Source: CAMDBL01 sp964498125 (GTDB lineage: Bacteria > Pseudomonadota > Alphaproteobacteria > Rhizobiales > Hyphomicrobiaceae). Taken from it: 56,513 nucleotides of DNA. The notes under the pieces were generated by a model. It did no database searches. It worked only from the letters and a program-made list of their open reading frames with translations, and was not told the DNA's origin. The stretch covers positions 1-56,513 of the forward strand of contig CAZCGE010000072.1 of NCBI GenBank assembly GCA_964498125.1. The letters are read 5' to 3'. Positions 25,090 to 35,462 of this stretch are shown here, piece by piece (position 1 is the stretch's first letter; each line of letters starts with the position of its first letter). A program made the translations under genes and the position numbers.

Positions 25090-26304
25090 TTGGACAGCGT
25101 ATTGATCATCGGTGCCGGTGCGGCCGGCTCGGTCGTTGCCCAGAAATGCGCAATGAACCGCGACGTCTTCAAGCACGTCCACCTCGCGTCCCGGCGACTG
25201 GTGAGTTGTGAAAACATTGCCATGCGCTGCAAGACGCCAATCGGTATTTCCCAGGTCGATGCCGACAACGTCGCCGAGACCGTGGCGCTGATCCGCAAGG
25301 TCAAGCCGCATCTCGTCATCAACATGGCGCTGCCCTACCAGGATCTGGCGATCATGGACGCCTGCCTGGAGACGGGCGTGCACTACATGGACACGGCCAA
25401 CTACGAGCCGCGCGAGGAAGCCAAGTTTTCCTACAGCTGGCAGTGGCCCTACCACGACCGCTACAAGGCCAAGGGCATCATGGCGATCCTGGGCTGCGGC
25501 TTCGATCCCGGCCAGTCGAACATCTATTGCGCCTATGCCCAGGAGTTCCTGTTCGACGAGATCACCGGAATCGATATCGTCGACTGCAACGACGGCAGCC
25601 ACGGCAAGGCGTTCGCCACCAATTTCAATCCCGAGATCAACCTGCGCGAAGTGACCCAGCGCGGCAAATACTGGAAAAAGGGCAAGTGGATCGAGATCGA
25701 CGCCTTGTCGATCGCCTGCATGGTCGACTATCCGCAGGTCGGCCCGCGCAAGAGCTACCTGATCTATCACGAGGAGGAGGAAAGCCTCGTCCAGAACATC
25801 AAGGGCCTGGAGCAGATCCGGTTCTGGATGACGTTCTCGGACAATTACATCAAGCATCTCGATGTGCTGCAGAATGTCGGCATGACCCGTATCGACCCGG
25901 TGATGTACAAGGGGCACCCGGTCATTCCCATGGAATTCCTGAAGGAACTGCTGCCGGCGCCGTCCTCGCTCGGCGAGAATTATACTGGCCGCACCTCGAT
26001 CGGCTGCATCTTCACCGGCAAGAAGGGCGGCAAGGCGAAGCGGGCGATCATCTACAACGTCTGCGAGCACGCCGAGTGCTACAAGGAGACCGGGGCGCAA
26101 GCCGTATCCTACACCACCGGCGTGCCGCCCGTGGTCGGCGCCATGATGCTGTTCAAGGGCCATTGGCAGGGTGACGGCGTGTTCAACGTCGAGCAGCTGC
26201 CCTCAAAGCCGTTCATGGACGAGATCGGCAAGCAGGGCCTACCCTGGGTGATGCAGGAGATCACTGAAGCGAGCCAGAAGGAGTTGTTTGCGGTCAAGAC
26301 GTGA
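25090..26304 (+). CDS. Carboxynorspermidine dehydrogenase (saccharopine dehydrogenase family)
   Basis: 404 residues from a TTG at 25090 with AAAGGAA 6 bases upstream; the frame is open further left into the repeat. SVLIIGAGAAGSVVAQKCA is the NAD(P)-binding loop, and residues 110-330 match the saccharopine-dehydrogenase C-domain (YMDTANYEPREEAKF). CASDH condenses aspartate semialdehyde with a diamine to carboxy(nor)spermidine. Its partner decarboxylase lies at 27699. Confidence 0.93.
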   Translation: MDSVLIIGAGAAGSVVAQKCAMNRDVFKHVHLASRRLVSCENIAMRCKTPIGISQVDADNVAETVALIRKVKPHLVINMALPYQDLAIMDACLETGVHYMDTANYEPREEAKFSYSWQWPYHDRYKAKGIMAILGCGFDPGQSNIYCAYAQEFLFDEITGIDIVDCNDGSHGKAFATNFNPEINLREVTQRGKYWKKGKWIEIDALSIACMVDYPQVGPRKSYLIYHEEEESLVQNIKGLEQIRFWMTFSDNYIKHLDVLQNVGMTRIDPVMYKGHPVIPMEFLKELLPAPSSLGENYTGRTSIGCIFTGKKGGKAKRAIIYNVCEHAECYKETGAQAVSYTTGVPPVVGAMMLFKGHWQGDGVFNVEQLPSKPFMDEIGKQGLPWVMQEITEASQKELFAVKT

Positions 26305-26499
26305 GGTCGTCCATGATACGGTCGTGGTGCCGTGCGGCCACGGCTCTGCGACGAATTTCCAAGATCGAGAAGTAAGTCATTCAAATTGATGCTAGTCTTG
26401 GCCAGGGGTCGGCTTCGGTGCTGTATCCTCATTCCCCTGGCGGTACTGCACGTCTGCCGGGAGTGCCATGGATCTTGGTTCGTTGTTTGGGAGTCGATC

Positions 26500-27027
26500 A
26501 TGTTCAACGTAGCTCGTGGAGCCCACACAGTCCGCACGATGTTGTTTGCCGCGGCATCAGCAGCCGTGCCGTTGGCTTTCGCCACGCTGATGTCGTCGCA
26601 TGCCGTGGCGCAGGCCATTACGCATGAGATCACCGTCACCATCAGCCGCGTCAAGGCGGTCGACAAGATGGACGTGTTCTCCAAGGCCGATTTCTTCGCC
26701 CGCGTCACCATCGCCGGCGAGGCACTGTCCACGCCAGCTGTCCGCCAGCAGGACGATATCCGGCCCAACTGGAAGATCGTGAAGCGTGTGGCGGCGGGCG
26801 AGCACAAGATCAAGCTGGAGATTCTGGACAAGGATGCCACAAAGACTGATCCCGTCGATGTCAACAAGCTCGATGCCAAGCGCGACCTCGACTTCACGGT
26901 GAATACGAGGAGCAGTCGCGTCGCGGGCTTCGCCTCGACCTACAGGACCGGCGCCACGATCAGCCGGGCCGGCCGGGAGCGCAAGGCGGCCGAGGTCACG
27001 TTCACCGTCGAGGTGAAGAAGCTGTAG
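26500..27027 (+). CDS. Secreted protein with C2-like beta domain
   Basis: 175 residues from ATG 26500 (GGGAG upstream). Signal peptide about residues 1-38 (LFAAASAAVPLAFATL, cleavage after AVA). The mature part alternates strands: HEITVTISRVKAVDKMD, ADFFARVTIAGEALST, IRPNWKIVKRV, HKIKLEILDKDA. This order, with an Asp-rich DKDATKTDPVD loop, recalls a C2 domain, which would bind Ca2+ or lipid in the periplasm. The fold call is inference. It sits between the two polyamine genes. Confidence 0.65.
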   Translation: MFNVARGAHTVRTMLFAAASAAVPLAFATLMSSHAVAQAITHEITVTISRVKAVDKMDVFSKADFFARVTIAGEALSTPAVRQQDDIRPNWKIVKRVAAGEHKIKLEILDKDATKTDPVDVNKLDAKRDLDFTVNTRSSRVAGFASTYRTGATISRAGRERKAAEVTFTVEVKKL

Positions 27028-27043
27028 GAGCTGCCTCTGGCGC

Positions 27044-27607
27044 TCAATCCGCCCAGAGCAGATCGAGCGCGAACGGCGCCATCTCGAACGGCGGCGCAGC
27101 AACCTCGGCCGCGTCGCGATAGGTGGCGAGCAGCAGCCACTTGCCCTGGTGCAGCGCGAAGGTCTCGAGCAGCCGCTGGTCCGGATCGAGCAGCCAGAGA
27201 TGGCGGACACCGTGCGCGGCGTAAATGTCGCGTTTCTCGCCACGGTCGTAGGCTTCGGTCGAGGGCGAGATCACCTCGCACAGCCAGTCGGGCGCCATGC
27301 CGAACCAGGCGGTCTCGGGGAGCGAAGGCATCCGCTCCTTGCGTCAGCCGGCGAGAGCTGGAACCGCGACGTCGTCGCCGAGATGCAACTCGGGCTCGTC
27401 CAGAATCCAGCAGCCGCCAGGACCGCCCCGGCCGAGTTGGAACGGACCAGACAATAGCGCACCCAGCACCGACGCCGAATTGAGCTGCCTGGGCCGCGGC
27501 CGTGGATGCGTGACGAGGCGACCTTGAATGATCTCGGCCACGAGGTGCGGCGGCACGGCCTCGAGATCGGCGTAGGTGGCCAATGGGCCTGGGCTATCTT
27601 GCGGCAT
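27044..27607 (-). pseudogene. Uma2-family endonuclease interrupted by an in-frame UGA
   Basis: The minus frame from the ATG at 27607 reads MPQDSPGPLATYADLEAVPP and LGDDVAVPALAG, then a TGA at 27344-27346, then in the same frame RKERMPSLPETAWFGMAPDWL, SPSTEAYDRGEKRDIYAAHG and the C-terminal strands. Without the stop it is 187 residues, the normal Uma2 length. Family members have Trp after LAG, so TGG to TGA is the simplest explanation. The distal half has its own ATG with AAGGAG, so a fragment could still be made. Uma2 is a PD-(D/E)XK nuclease-like family. Confidence 0.88.
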
Positions 27608-27698
27608 GTTGGAAATCTATCACAGTCGGCCGCTGTCGCCTATATGAAGCCGAACTTCATGAAGCCGGTTTCCCGACGATCCCAAGGGCTCCGCACAG

Positions 27699-28856
27699 AT
27701 GCTGCCAAACCTCCCCGCCTCCATCTCGACCCCCGCCTACGTCCTCGATGTGGCGGCGCTGAAGCGCAACCTCGCCACTGTGGCGCGCATCAGGCGCGAG
27801 GCGGGCTGCAAGGTCCTGCTGGCGACCAAGGCCTGGGCGATGCCGGATGTCTTTGCGCTGCTGCGCGAGACGCTGGACGGCACCACGGCGTCGGGCGAAT
27901 ACGAGGCGCGGCTGGGCCGCGATGAATTCGGCAAGGAAGTGCACGTCTATGCGCCGGCCTATGGTCCGGGCGAGGTGGAGCGGCTGGTCGGATTGGCCGA
28001 CCACATTTATTTCAACTCACCGGCACAAATCACGCGCCACCTCGCCACCGTCCAGGCCGCCGGCAAAAAGGTCGGCATCCGCATCAATCCAGGCTACTCG
28101 AGCGCCACCCTGGGCGGCGCCCTCTACGACCCCTGCGCGCCGGGCTCACGCTTCGGCACCACGCGGGCCGAGATCGACAAGCTGCCCTGGGGCGAGATCG
28201 ATATTCTGCACACGCACGCGCTGTGCGAGAGCCTGCATGGCGGCTCGGTCGGCCTCATCGAGCATGTTGCCCGCGAGTTTGCGCCCTACATTCGTCGCGT
28301 CAAAACCGTCAACTTCGGCGGCGGACATTTCGTCAACAAGCCGGGTTACGATGTGGCCAAGCTGATTGCCGCCGTCCAGGCCTTCCGCGCCACGTTCAAT
28401 GTCGAAGTGATCCTGGAGCCTGGCGCCGGCCTCGTCGTCGATGCCGGCTATCTCGTTACCAGCGTGCTCGATCTGCACTGGAACGCAACCGATATCGCCA
28501 TCCTCGACACCTCGGCCTCGACGCATATGCCCGACGTGCTCGAGGCGCCTTACAAGCCGGTGATCATCGGCGCGGGCGAGCCGGACGAAAAGGCGCATAC
28601 CTACAGCCTCGGCGGCAAGACCTGCATGACTGGCGATGTGATCGGTGACTATTCGTTCGACACGCCGCTGGCGATCGGTGATCGCCTCGTCTTTACCGAC
28701 ATGATGCAATATTCATTCGTGAAGAACACGACGTTCAACGGCACGCCGCTGCCCGATCTGGCCATGCTCGACGAAGATGGCAGCTATCGCGTGCTGCGCC
28801 GTTTTGGTTATGACGACTTTCGCACCCGGCTCGGCGCGCCATCAGCCCAGCGCTAG
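27699..28856 (+). CDS. nspC: Carboxynorspermidine decarboxylase
   Basis: 385 residues. STPAYVLDVAALKRNLA opens the alanine-racemase-fold barrel; VLLATKAWAM carries the PLP lysine; HTHALCESLHGGSVGLIE and VNFGGGHFVNKPGYD are NspC signatures; EPGAGLVVDAGYLVT and GKTCMTGDVIGDYSF give the phosphate-binding and catalytic Cys-Asp loop. It decarboxylates carboxynorspermidine or carboxyspermidine, the last step after the dehydrogenase at 25090. Confidence 0.95.
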   Translation: MLPNLPASISTPAYVLDVAALKRNLATVARIRREAGCKVLLATKAWAMPDVFALLRETLDGTTASGEYEARLGRDEFGKEVHVYAPAYGPGEVERLVGLADHIYFNSPAQITRHLATVQAAGKKVGIRINPGYSSATLGGALYDPCAPGSRFGTTRAEIDKLPWGEIDILHTHALCESLHGGSVGLIEHVAREFAPYIRRVKTVNFGGGHFVNKPGYDVAKLIAAVQAFRATFNVEVILEPGAGLVVDAGYLVTSVLDLHWNATDIAILDTSASTHMPDVLEAPYKPVIIGAGEPDEKAHTYSLGGKTCMTGDVIGDYSFDTPLAIGDRLVFTDMMQYSFVKNTTFNGTPLPDLAMLDEDGSYRVLRRFGYDDFRTRLGAPSAQR

Positions 28857-29092
28857 CGTTCCGGCTCATTCAAGTGCGACCCAGCGCAAGATGTCGCTGA
28901 GGCGTCTTGCCTTGTGTGTTGCACACGCGCCTCGCGCGCGGTGCCCGTCTCGCAGCCCATTATCCCGCAGCCATTTGTCCCGCAGCCTGTGGATTGTGTG
29001 CATAACCCACCGTTTCCTGGGACGCGATGAACGCCGGCTGAAATAATTCCCGCAGTGAAAGTTGCCTTGATAGTGCAAGTGCGGAGGTTTCG

Positions 29093-29278
29093 GTGGTGAA
29101 TGTCAGTTACGTTCTCGATCGCGTCAATTCAGGTGATCGCGTCGTTTTTGGCCGCGACACCTATGGCCAGCAATGGGTCGAGCTGTGGCGCGGCCGGCTG
29201 ATCGAGCGGCACTCCAAGGTGGAGTGCTCGTCCGTCGAGATCAGCACGATCAAAAAGGCATTGCTGGCCCGGCACTGA
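29093..29278 (+). CDS. Small hypothetical protein
   Basis: 61 residues beginning at one of two adjacent GTG codons (29093, 29096), with GGAGG 5 bases upstream, a better site than most genes here. The protein has a beta-like stretch (DRVVFGRDTYGQQWVELWRGRL) and a basic C-terminus. I do not recognise it. It lies between nspC and a dispersed repeat copy. Confidence 0.55.
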   Translation: MVNVSYVLDRVNSGDRVVFGRDTYGQQWVELWRGRLIERHSKVECSSVEISTIKKALLARH

Positions 29279-29305
29279 GCGGCAGGTCGGGCCAGGACGC
29301 GGCTT

Positions 29306-29370
29306 CTAGCGCATTTTCCGTCAAAGTGGGCACCGGTTTGGCGGTGAAAATGCGACAAACAAAGGACTAG
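29306..29370 (+). repeat. Dispersed intergenic repeat, copy 2
   Basis: CTAGCGCATTTTCCGTC ... GGGCACCGG ... GAAAATGCGACAAAC AAAGGACTAG. It differs from copy 1 at a few positions and lacks the second palindrome. Its right end supplies the stop codon (complement CTA, 29367-29369) of the carboxymuconolactone decarboxylase gene. Confidence 0.88.
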
Positions 29371-29750
29371 CGCCGCGTTTCGATCTCGTCGAACACCTTG
29401 CGCGCGATGCGGAAGCACTCGACGCCGGCGGGCGCGCCGCAATAGATCGCAATCTGATGCAAAACGGCCTGGATCTCGTCCTTGGTGATGCCGTTGCGGA
29501 TGGCGCCGCGCAGATGCAGTTCCCACTCGTGCATGCGATTGATGCCTGCCAGCATGCCGAGGTTGATCAATGAGTGCTCGCGTTTGGAGAGCCGCTCATC
29601 GCCCCACACCGTTCCCCAGCAGTATTCATTCAGTAAGTCCTGGAATGGCTTGTTGAAATCGTCGGCCGAAGCCATGTTCTTTTCGACGTATTCCGCGCCC
29701 AGAACTTCCTTGCGCTTGGCGAGACCCTTGTCCCAAATCTTCTTGTCCAT
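29367..29750 (-). CDS. 4-carboxymuconolactone decarboxylase family protein
   Basis: 127 residues from ATG 29750 (GGAGGAAACA upstream). ERLSKREHSLINLGMLAGINRMHEWELHLRGAIRNGITKDEI is the CMD-family block, and LHQIAIYCGAPAGVECFRIA the second. The length and order fit PcaC of the protocatechuate branch of the beta-ketoadipate pathway, but other pca genes are absent, so the reaction is provisional. The C-terminus ends at a repeat-derived stop codon. Confidence 0.88.
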   Translation of the reverse strand: MDKKIWDKGLAKRKEVLGAEYVEKNMASADDFNKPFQDLLNEYCWGTVWGDERLSKREHSLINLGMLAGINRMHEWELHLRGAIRNGITKDEIQAVLHQIAIYCGAPAGVECFRIARKVFDEIETRR

Positions 29751-29924
29751 TGTGTTTCCTCCATCGTTGCCTCGGCACGGCCACTGCGGTCGGACCGGCC
29801 GCTGTTGGTGGAGCCATGATTGGCACGTGACCGCGGTCCGCTCAAGTTGCCTGGGCGGCAAGGCCCGTCATTATTCAGTCCGCGATCGTCAATCCGCGAT
29901 CCATCGGCCTGCGCCATCTGGCGA

Positions 29925-29951
29925 TTGGCACTCAAGCATTGACACTGCTAA
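29925..29951 (+). promoter_or_regulatory. CIRCE-like operator upstream of groES
   Basis: TTGGCACTC, nine bases, then CACTGCTAA, compared with the CIRCE consensus TTAGCACTC-N9-GAGTGCTAA: one mismatch left, two right, spacing exact. It lies 154 bases before the groES start. HrcA binds CIRCE and represses groESL. The rest of the 354-base gap (29751-30104) has no gene I can support; the groES promoter should be in it. Confidence 0.65.
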
Positions 29952-30104
29952 CAGCTTCCACCATATAGCCGCGATGGGACCTGCCCGTTGCGCGCGACCA
30001 CATTGGCCGAGCGCGGGGCGTCATCCCGGTGCGAGGGTCGGCGATCCAGCCGACCTCGCCCATCGCACACAGCACCAGCTCATTCAGCAGACGAGGTTAA
30101 TGCC

Positions 30105-30419
30105 ATGAAGTTTCGCCCTTTGCATGACCGGGTTGTCGTACGCCGCATCGAGGAAGATACCAAGACCAAGGGCGGCATCATCATTCCCGATACCGCCAAG
30201 GAAAAGCCGATGCAGGGCGAGATCATCGCCGCCGGCCCGGGCGCCCGTGACGAAAGCGGCAAGCTCGTCCCTCTCGACGTGAAGAAGGGCGACACGGTGC
30301 TGTTCGGCAAGTGGTCGGGCACCGAGGTCAAAATCAATGGCGAAGATCTCCTGATCATGAAGGAGAGCGATCTGCTCGGCGTCATCGAAGGCAAGATCAG
30401 CGTACGCGCTGCCGCCTGA
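30105..30419 (+). CDS. groES: Co-chaperonin GroES
   Basis: 104 residues. FRPLHDRVVVRRIEEDTKTKGGIIIPDTAKEKP contains the mobile loop that docks GroEL, and the rest (GEIIAAGPGARDESGK, DTVLFGKWSGTEVKINGEDLLIM) is standard. Start ATG 30105 with GAGG upstream. First gene of the groESL operon under the CIRCE-like site. Confidence 0.98.
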   Translation: MKFRPLHDRVVVRRIEEDTKTKGGIIIPDTAKEKPMQGEIIAAGPGARDESGKLVPLDVKKGDTVLFGKWSGTEVKINGEDLLIMKESDLLGVIEGKISVRAAA

Positions 30420-30422
30420 AGA

Positions 30423-30515
30423 AAGCGTGAGTCGTGAGTGGTGAGTCGGTGATCAGCGCCGTCGCGGCAAATCACTTCTTCACCACTCACCATTCACGAC
30501 TCACCACTCACGCTT
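30423..30515 (+). repeat. Long stem-loop between groES and groEL
   Basis: AAGCGTGAGTCGTGAGTGG (from 30423) pairs with the complementary CCACTCACGCTT end (to 30515) over about 24 bp with a one-base slip. Both arms are built from GTGAGTGG/GTGAGTCG-like octamers. The loop is about 35 bases. No U-tract. It may tune groEL expression relative to groES, act as a processing site, or simply be an expanded palindrome. Confidence 0.75.
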
Positions 30516-30549
30516 GAAAGTTCCATCACAGCATTCGGAGTTCAATCAA

Positions 30550-32208
<1,659 letters not shown>

Positions 32209-32259
32209 TCCACGCCATCCAAGCGGAAATCATCCGAACGCATCCGAAAACAACAAACA

Positions 32260-32294
32260 GGCCGTCGCGGCACCATCCGCGGCGGCCTTTTCTT
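32260..32294 (+). terminator. Intrinsic terminator of groESL
   Basis: GGCCGTCGCGG (32260-32270), loop CACCAT, CCGCGGCGGCC (32277-32287), then TTTTCTT. One G-T wobble in an 11-bp stem. It is 51 bases past the groEL stop. The remainder of the 376-base gap to 32585 shows no gene or strong signal. Confidence 0.9.
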
Positions 32295-32584
32295 GTCCGC
32301 GCCGCGCTGGCCATTTCTGGCACATGCAAAAATGACCCACTTTCGTCATCTCCGCCGCCTGCTGCCGCAGGTTGTAGGTGGCGATGGCGCCACTGCAGCG
32401 TAATGTGTTGCCGGCCGTGCATTCAGATGTGCAGTCAGATGTTGACGTCCGCCAAGTGTGCCATGCAACCTCGGTTTGCAATCCCGAGGCCCCCATGCCA
32501 AGAGCCTGACGTGCCCTGGATGCGCGAGTCGTCGCAACGACGAGCCACAGTGGTTATTGGCTGCCGCCAAGCCCGGAGAGACAG

Positions 32585-34078
32585 ATGAGCCAGACCGTAC
32601 TGCAGGAAGGCAAGATTTTCATCGGCAAGAGCGTTAAACCCGAGTTCCTGGAACTCAAGCTGGCGAACCGGCATGGCCTCATCACCGGCGCGACGGGCAC
32701 CGGCAAGACCGTGACCCTGCAAGTGTTGGCCGAGGGTTTTTCGGACGCTGGCGTGCCGGTGTTCGCCGCCGACATCAAAGGCGACCTGTCGGGCATCGCC
32801 GCCGTCGGCGAGGCCAAGGACTTCCTCGTCAAGCGCGCGGCCGAGGTGGGGCTCGGCGATGCCTTCAAGAGCAAGGCGTACCCGTGCATCGCCTGGGACG
32901 TGTTCGGCGAGAGCGGGCATCCCGTGCGCGCCACCGTCCACGACATGGGACCGCTCTTGCTGTCGCGCCTGCTTGAGCTCAACGAAGTGCAGGAAGGCGT
33001 GCTGAATATCGCCTTCAAAGTTGCGGCCGACGAAAAGCTGCCGCTGATCAACCTCGATGACCTGCGCACGATGATCGCCAACGTGGCGGAGCGGTCCAAG
33101 GAAATCGCCGGCAAGTACGGCAACGTCGCGACCACGTCGGTGGGCGCCATCCAGCGGCGGCTTCTGGTTCTCGAGGAGCAGGGCGCCAATCAGTTTTTCG
33201 GCGAGCCGGCGCTCGACATCGCCGATTTCCTGCGCATAGCGCCCGACGGCCGCGGCATCATCAATCTGTTCTCCGCCGACAAGCTGATGGAGAAGCCGCG
33301 GCTGTATGCGACCTTCCTGCTGTGGATGCTGACCAAGCTGTGGCAGACGCTGCCCGAGGTCGGCGACCTGCCCAAGCCCAAGTTGGTCTTTTTCTTCGAC
33401 GAGGCGCATCTGCTGTTTACCGAAGCGCCCAAGCCGCTGTTGGAGCGCGTCGAGCAGATCGCCCGCCTGATCCGCTCCAAGGGCGTCGGCGTCTACTTCA
33501 TCACGCAGAGTCCCCTGGACGTGCCCGACACCGTTTCGCGCCAGCTCGGCAACCGCGTGCAGCATGCCTTGCGCGCGTTCACGCCGTCGGAGAACAAGGC
33601 CGTCGAGGTCGCAGCGCGCACATTCCGCCAGAACCCGGCCTTCGACACCGCCGACGTCATCAAGGAACTGAAAACCGGCGAAGCGCTGGTCTCCACGCTC
33701 GAGAACAAGGGTGAGCCCTCGATCGTGCAGCGAACCCTGATCCGCCCGCCGCACGGCCGCATCGGCCCCTTGCTGCCGGACGAGCGGCGCGGCATCATCG
33801 AGTATAGCCCCGTCTATTCGAAATACGAGGACGTCATGGATCGCGAATCCGCCCACGAGATGATCGGCAAGCGCAAGCAGGACGCCACCGCCGCCAAGGA
33901 GGCCGAGGCCTCGAGCTGGGGCAACGTCATTTTCGGCGGCGCGTCCGGGTCTAAGCGGCAGACGCAGGGCATGGGCACGATGATCGCCAAGGAGCTGCAG
34001 CGCTCCGTGGCCCGCACCGCGGCCACGGTCATCAAGAACATCATCATGAAATCGCTGGGCCTGGGCGGGCGCCGCTGA
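32585..34078 (+). CDS. HerA-like ATPase (DUF853 helicase domain)
   Basis: 497 residues; GGAGAGACAG precedes the ATG. LITGATGTGKTVTLQVLAEGF is the Walker A, LVFFFDEAHLLF the Walker B, and VYFITQSPLDVPDTVSRQLGNRVQHALRAFTP the sensor and arginine region. The family (E. coli YjgR) is HerA/FtsK-related; biological role not established. The C-terminus is an amphipathic basic stretch (VIKNIIMKSLGLGGRR). Monocistronic here. Confidence 0.92.
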   Translation: MSQTVLQEGKIFIGKSVKPEFLELKLANRHGLITGATGTGKTVTLQVLAEGFSDAGVPVFAADIKGDLSGIAAVGEAKDFLVKRAAEVGLGDAFKSKAYPCIAWDVFGESGHPVRATVHDMGPLLLSRLLELNEVQEGVLNIAFKVAADEKLPLINLDDLRTMIANVAERSKEIAGKYGNVATTSVGAIQRRLLVLEEQGANQFFGEPALDIADFLRIAPDGRGIINLFSADKLMEKPRLYATFLLWMLTKLWQTLPEVGDLPKPKLVFFFDEAHLLFTEAPKPLLERVEQIARLIRSKGVGVYFITQSPLDVPDTVSRQLGNRVQHALRAFTPSENKAVEVAARTFRQNPAFDTADVIKELKTGEALVSTLENKGEPSIVQRTLIRPPHGRIGPLLPDERRGIIEYSPVYSKYEDVMDRESAHEMIGKRKQDATAAKEAEASSWGNVIFGGASGSKRQTQGMGTMIAKELQRSVARTAATVIKNIIMKSLGLGGRR

Positions 34079-34164
34079 CAGGCGGGATGCAGACGTCATT
34101 CTCGGCGCTTGCTCCCCCGGACACTTGATCCGGGGCAGCAAGCGAGGATGACGAACGAGGGTAG

Positions 34165-34228
34165 CTAGTCCTTTGTTTGTCGCATTTTCCATGCCAAACC
34201 GGTGCCCACTTTGGCGGAAAATGCTCTA
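34165..34228 (-). repeat. Dispersed intergenic repeat, copy 3 (inverted)
   Basis: Reads CTAGTCCTTTGTTTGTCGC ... GGTGCCCACTTTGGCGGAAA ... ATGCTCTA, the reverse complement of copies 1 and 2. It lies 72 bases upstream of the alpha/beta hydrolase start. Confidence 0.88.
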
Positions 34229-34299
34229 CTGAATGGACCAGTGATATTGCGAGACATCGGGTCGCGTTGCAGCAGAGTTCGACGGAGGTGGTCACGCTC

Positions 34300-35211
34300 A
34301 TGAACAAACGCAACGTCGAATTCCGCAGCGTCGATGCCACCGTCAAGGGCACACTGGTGCTGCCTCAGGGTGTCAAGCGCCCGCCATTGCTGATCATGGG
34401 CGGCGGCTGGTGCTACGTGAAGGAGATCGTGCTGCCGCACTACGCCGAGGGGCTGGTCGCGGCCGGTTGCGCGGTCTTGATGTTCGACTACCGCTGTCTG
34501 GGGGCCAGCGGCGGCGAACCGCGCCAGCACATCGACCCCTGGAAACAGATCGAGGACTACCGCAACGCCATTTCATTTGCCGCGACGCTGCCCGAGATCG
34601 ACGCCGACCGCATCGGCATCTGGGGCATCTCCTACGCCGGCGGCCACGTGCTGATCGTCGGCGCCATCGATCCCAGGGTGAAATGCATCATCTCCAACAT
34701 TCCAGTCGTCGATGGCTACGAGAACATGCGCCGTGTGCATGGCACGACACGCTTCAATGACCTGCAGGCAGCCCTGCTCGAGGATCGGATCAACCGCGGC
34801 AAAGGTCAGCCATCCGCCCGCTTCGCCTTCTCGTCAATCGAGCCGCACAAGGAGCTGTCGACCTGGCCTTTCCCGCTGATCCACAAGGTGTTTCACGACA
34901 TCAAGGCCCGCGAGGCGCCGCTGCACGAGCACTGGAGCACGACGGAGTCGTGCGAGCTGTTGCTGAATTATTCCGTGTTTCCATTTACCCGCCGCATCAC
35001 CAACACGCCGACGCTGATGGTGGTGGCGGAGGGCGACGAGATCACGCTGTGGGACCTGGAAATCGAGGCGTTTCATACGATCCCCTCACCGAGGAAGCAG
35101 CTGGCGGTGATCCCCAAGGTCTCGCACATGAGCCTCTATTCGCAGAAATCGCACCTCCAGCAAGCGGGCGAGGCCGCGGCGGCATTCGTCAAACGGTATC
35201 TGGTGGGATAG
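34300..35211 (+). CDS. Alpha/beta hydrolase
   Basis: 303 residues from ATG 34300 (GGAGGT 11 bases upstream). LLIMGGGWCYVKEIVLPHYAEGLVAAG carries the oxyanion-hole strand; GIWGISYAGGHV is the nucleophile elbow (Ser in GxSxAG); TPTLMVVAEGDEIT gives the acidic residue region and VIPKVSHMSLY the His. It resembles the S15/acetyl-esterase-like group (dienelactone-hydrolase-type). Likely a cytoplasmic esterase; substrate unknown. Confidence 0.88.
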   Translation: MNKRNVEFRSVDATVKGTLVLPQGVKRPPLLIMGGGWCYVKEIVLPHYAEGLVAAGCAVLMFDYRCLGASGGEPRQHIDPWKQIEDYRNAISFAATLPEIDADRIGIWGISYAGGHVLIVGAIDPRVKCIISNIPVVDGYENMRRVHGTTRFNDLQAALLEDRINRGKGQPSARFAFSSIEPHKELSTWPFPLIHKVFHDIKAREAPLHEHWSTTESCELLLNYSVFPFTRRITNTPTLMVVAEGDEITLWDLEIEAFHTIPSPRKQLAVIPKVSHMSLYSQKSHLQQAGEAAAAFVKRYLVG

Positions 35212-35276
35212 CAGCAGGAAATGTTCAGTCACGAGCCGCGCCGATCTGGCGCGGTCTTGACCCATCCGACAGAACG

Positions 35277-35386
35277 CGGCACGGATCAGGCCCAATACGG
35301 CGGATAACCCGAGCTCTTGCCTTCGGCATCGAGCCGCCGCAGCAGCGCCTGCCGACCCAGCACGCCATAGAGCCGGCGCGTGCCCG
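35277..35386 (-). pseudogene. 110-bp fragment of a class II aldolase gene (3' end)
   Basis: It aligns without gaps to 36191-36300, the 3' end of the intact class II aldolase gene, with 94 of 110 bases identical by my count. It keeps the stop (TCA complement at 35286-35288) and the codons for the C-terminal YPPYWA. Similarity stops beyond 35386. It is the remnant of a second, diverged aldolase copy, in the same orientation and equally placed just after a plus-strand gene. Confidence 0.85.
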
Positions 35387-35462
35387 ATGGATGGCACCCT
35401 GCCCCACCCGCGCCACACTCCTGGTGCCCGCTTGCCGCCGCCGCATACTCCGGGGGGACATC

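Noticed and set aside
27344..27346. UGA in the Uma2 gene as a selenocysteine codon
   Set aside because: Family members have Trp at this place and I see no clear SECIS-like hairpin directly after it; a nonsense change is simpler.
28866..29078. 70-codon minus-strand frame after nspC
   Set aside because: Arg-rich and built over CCGCAGCC repeats; no start site support.
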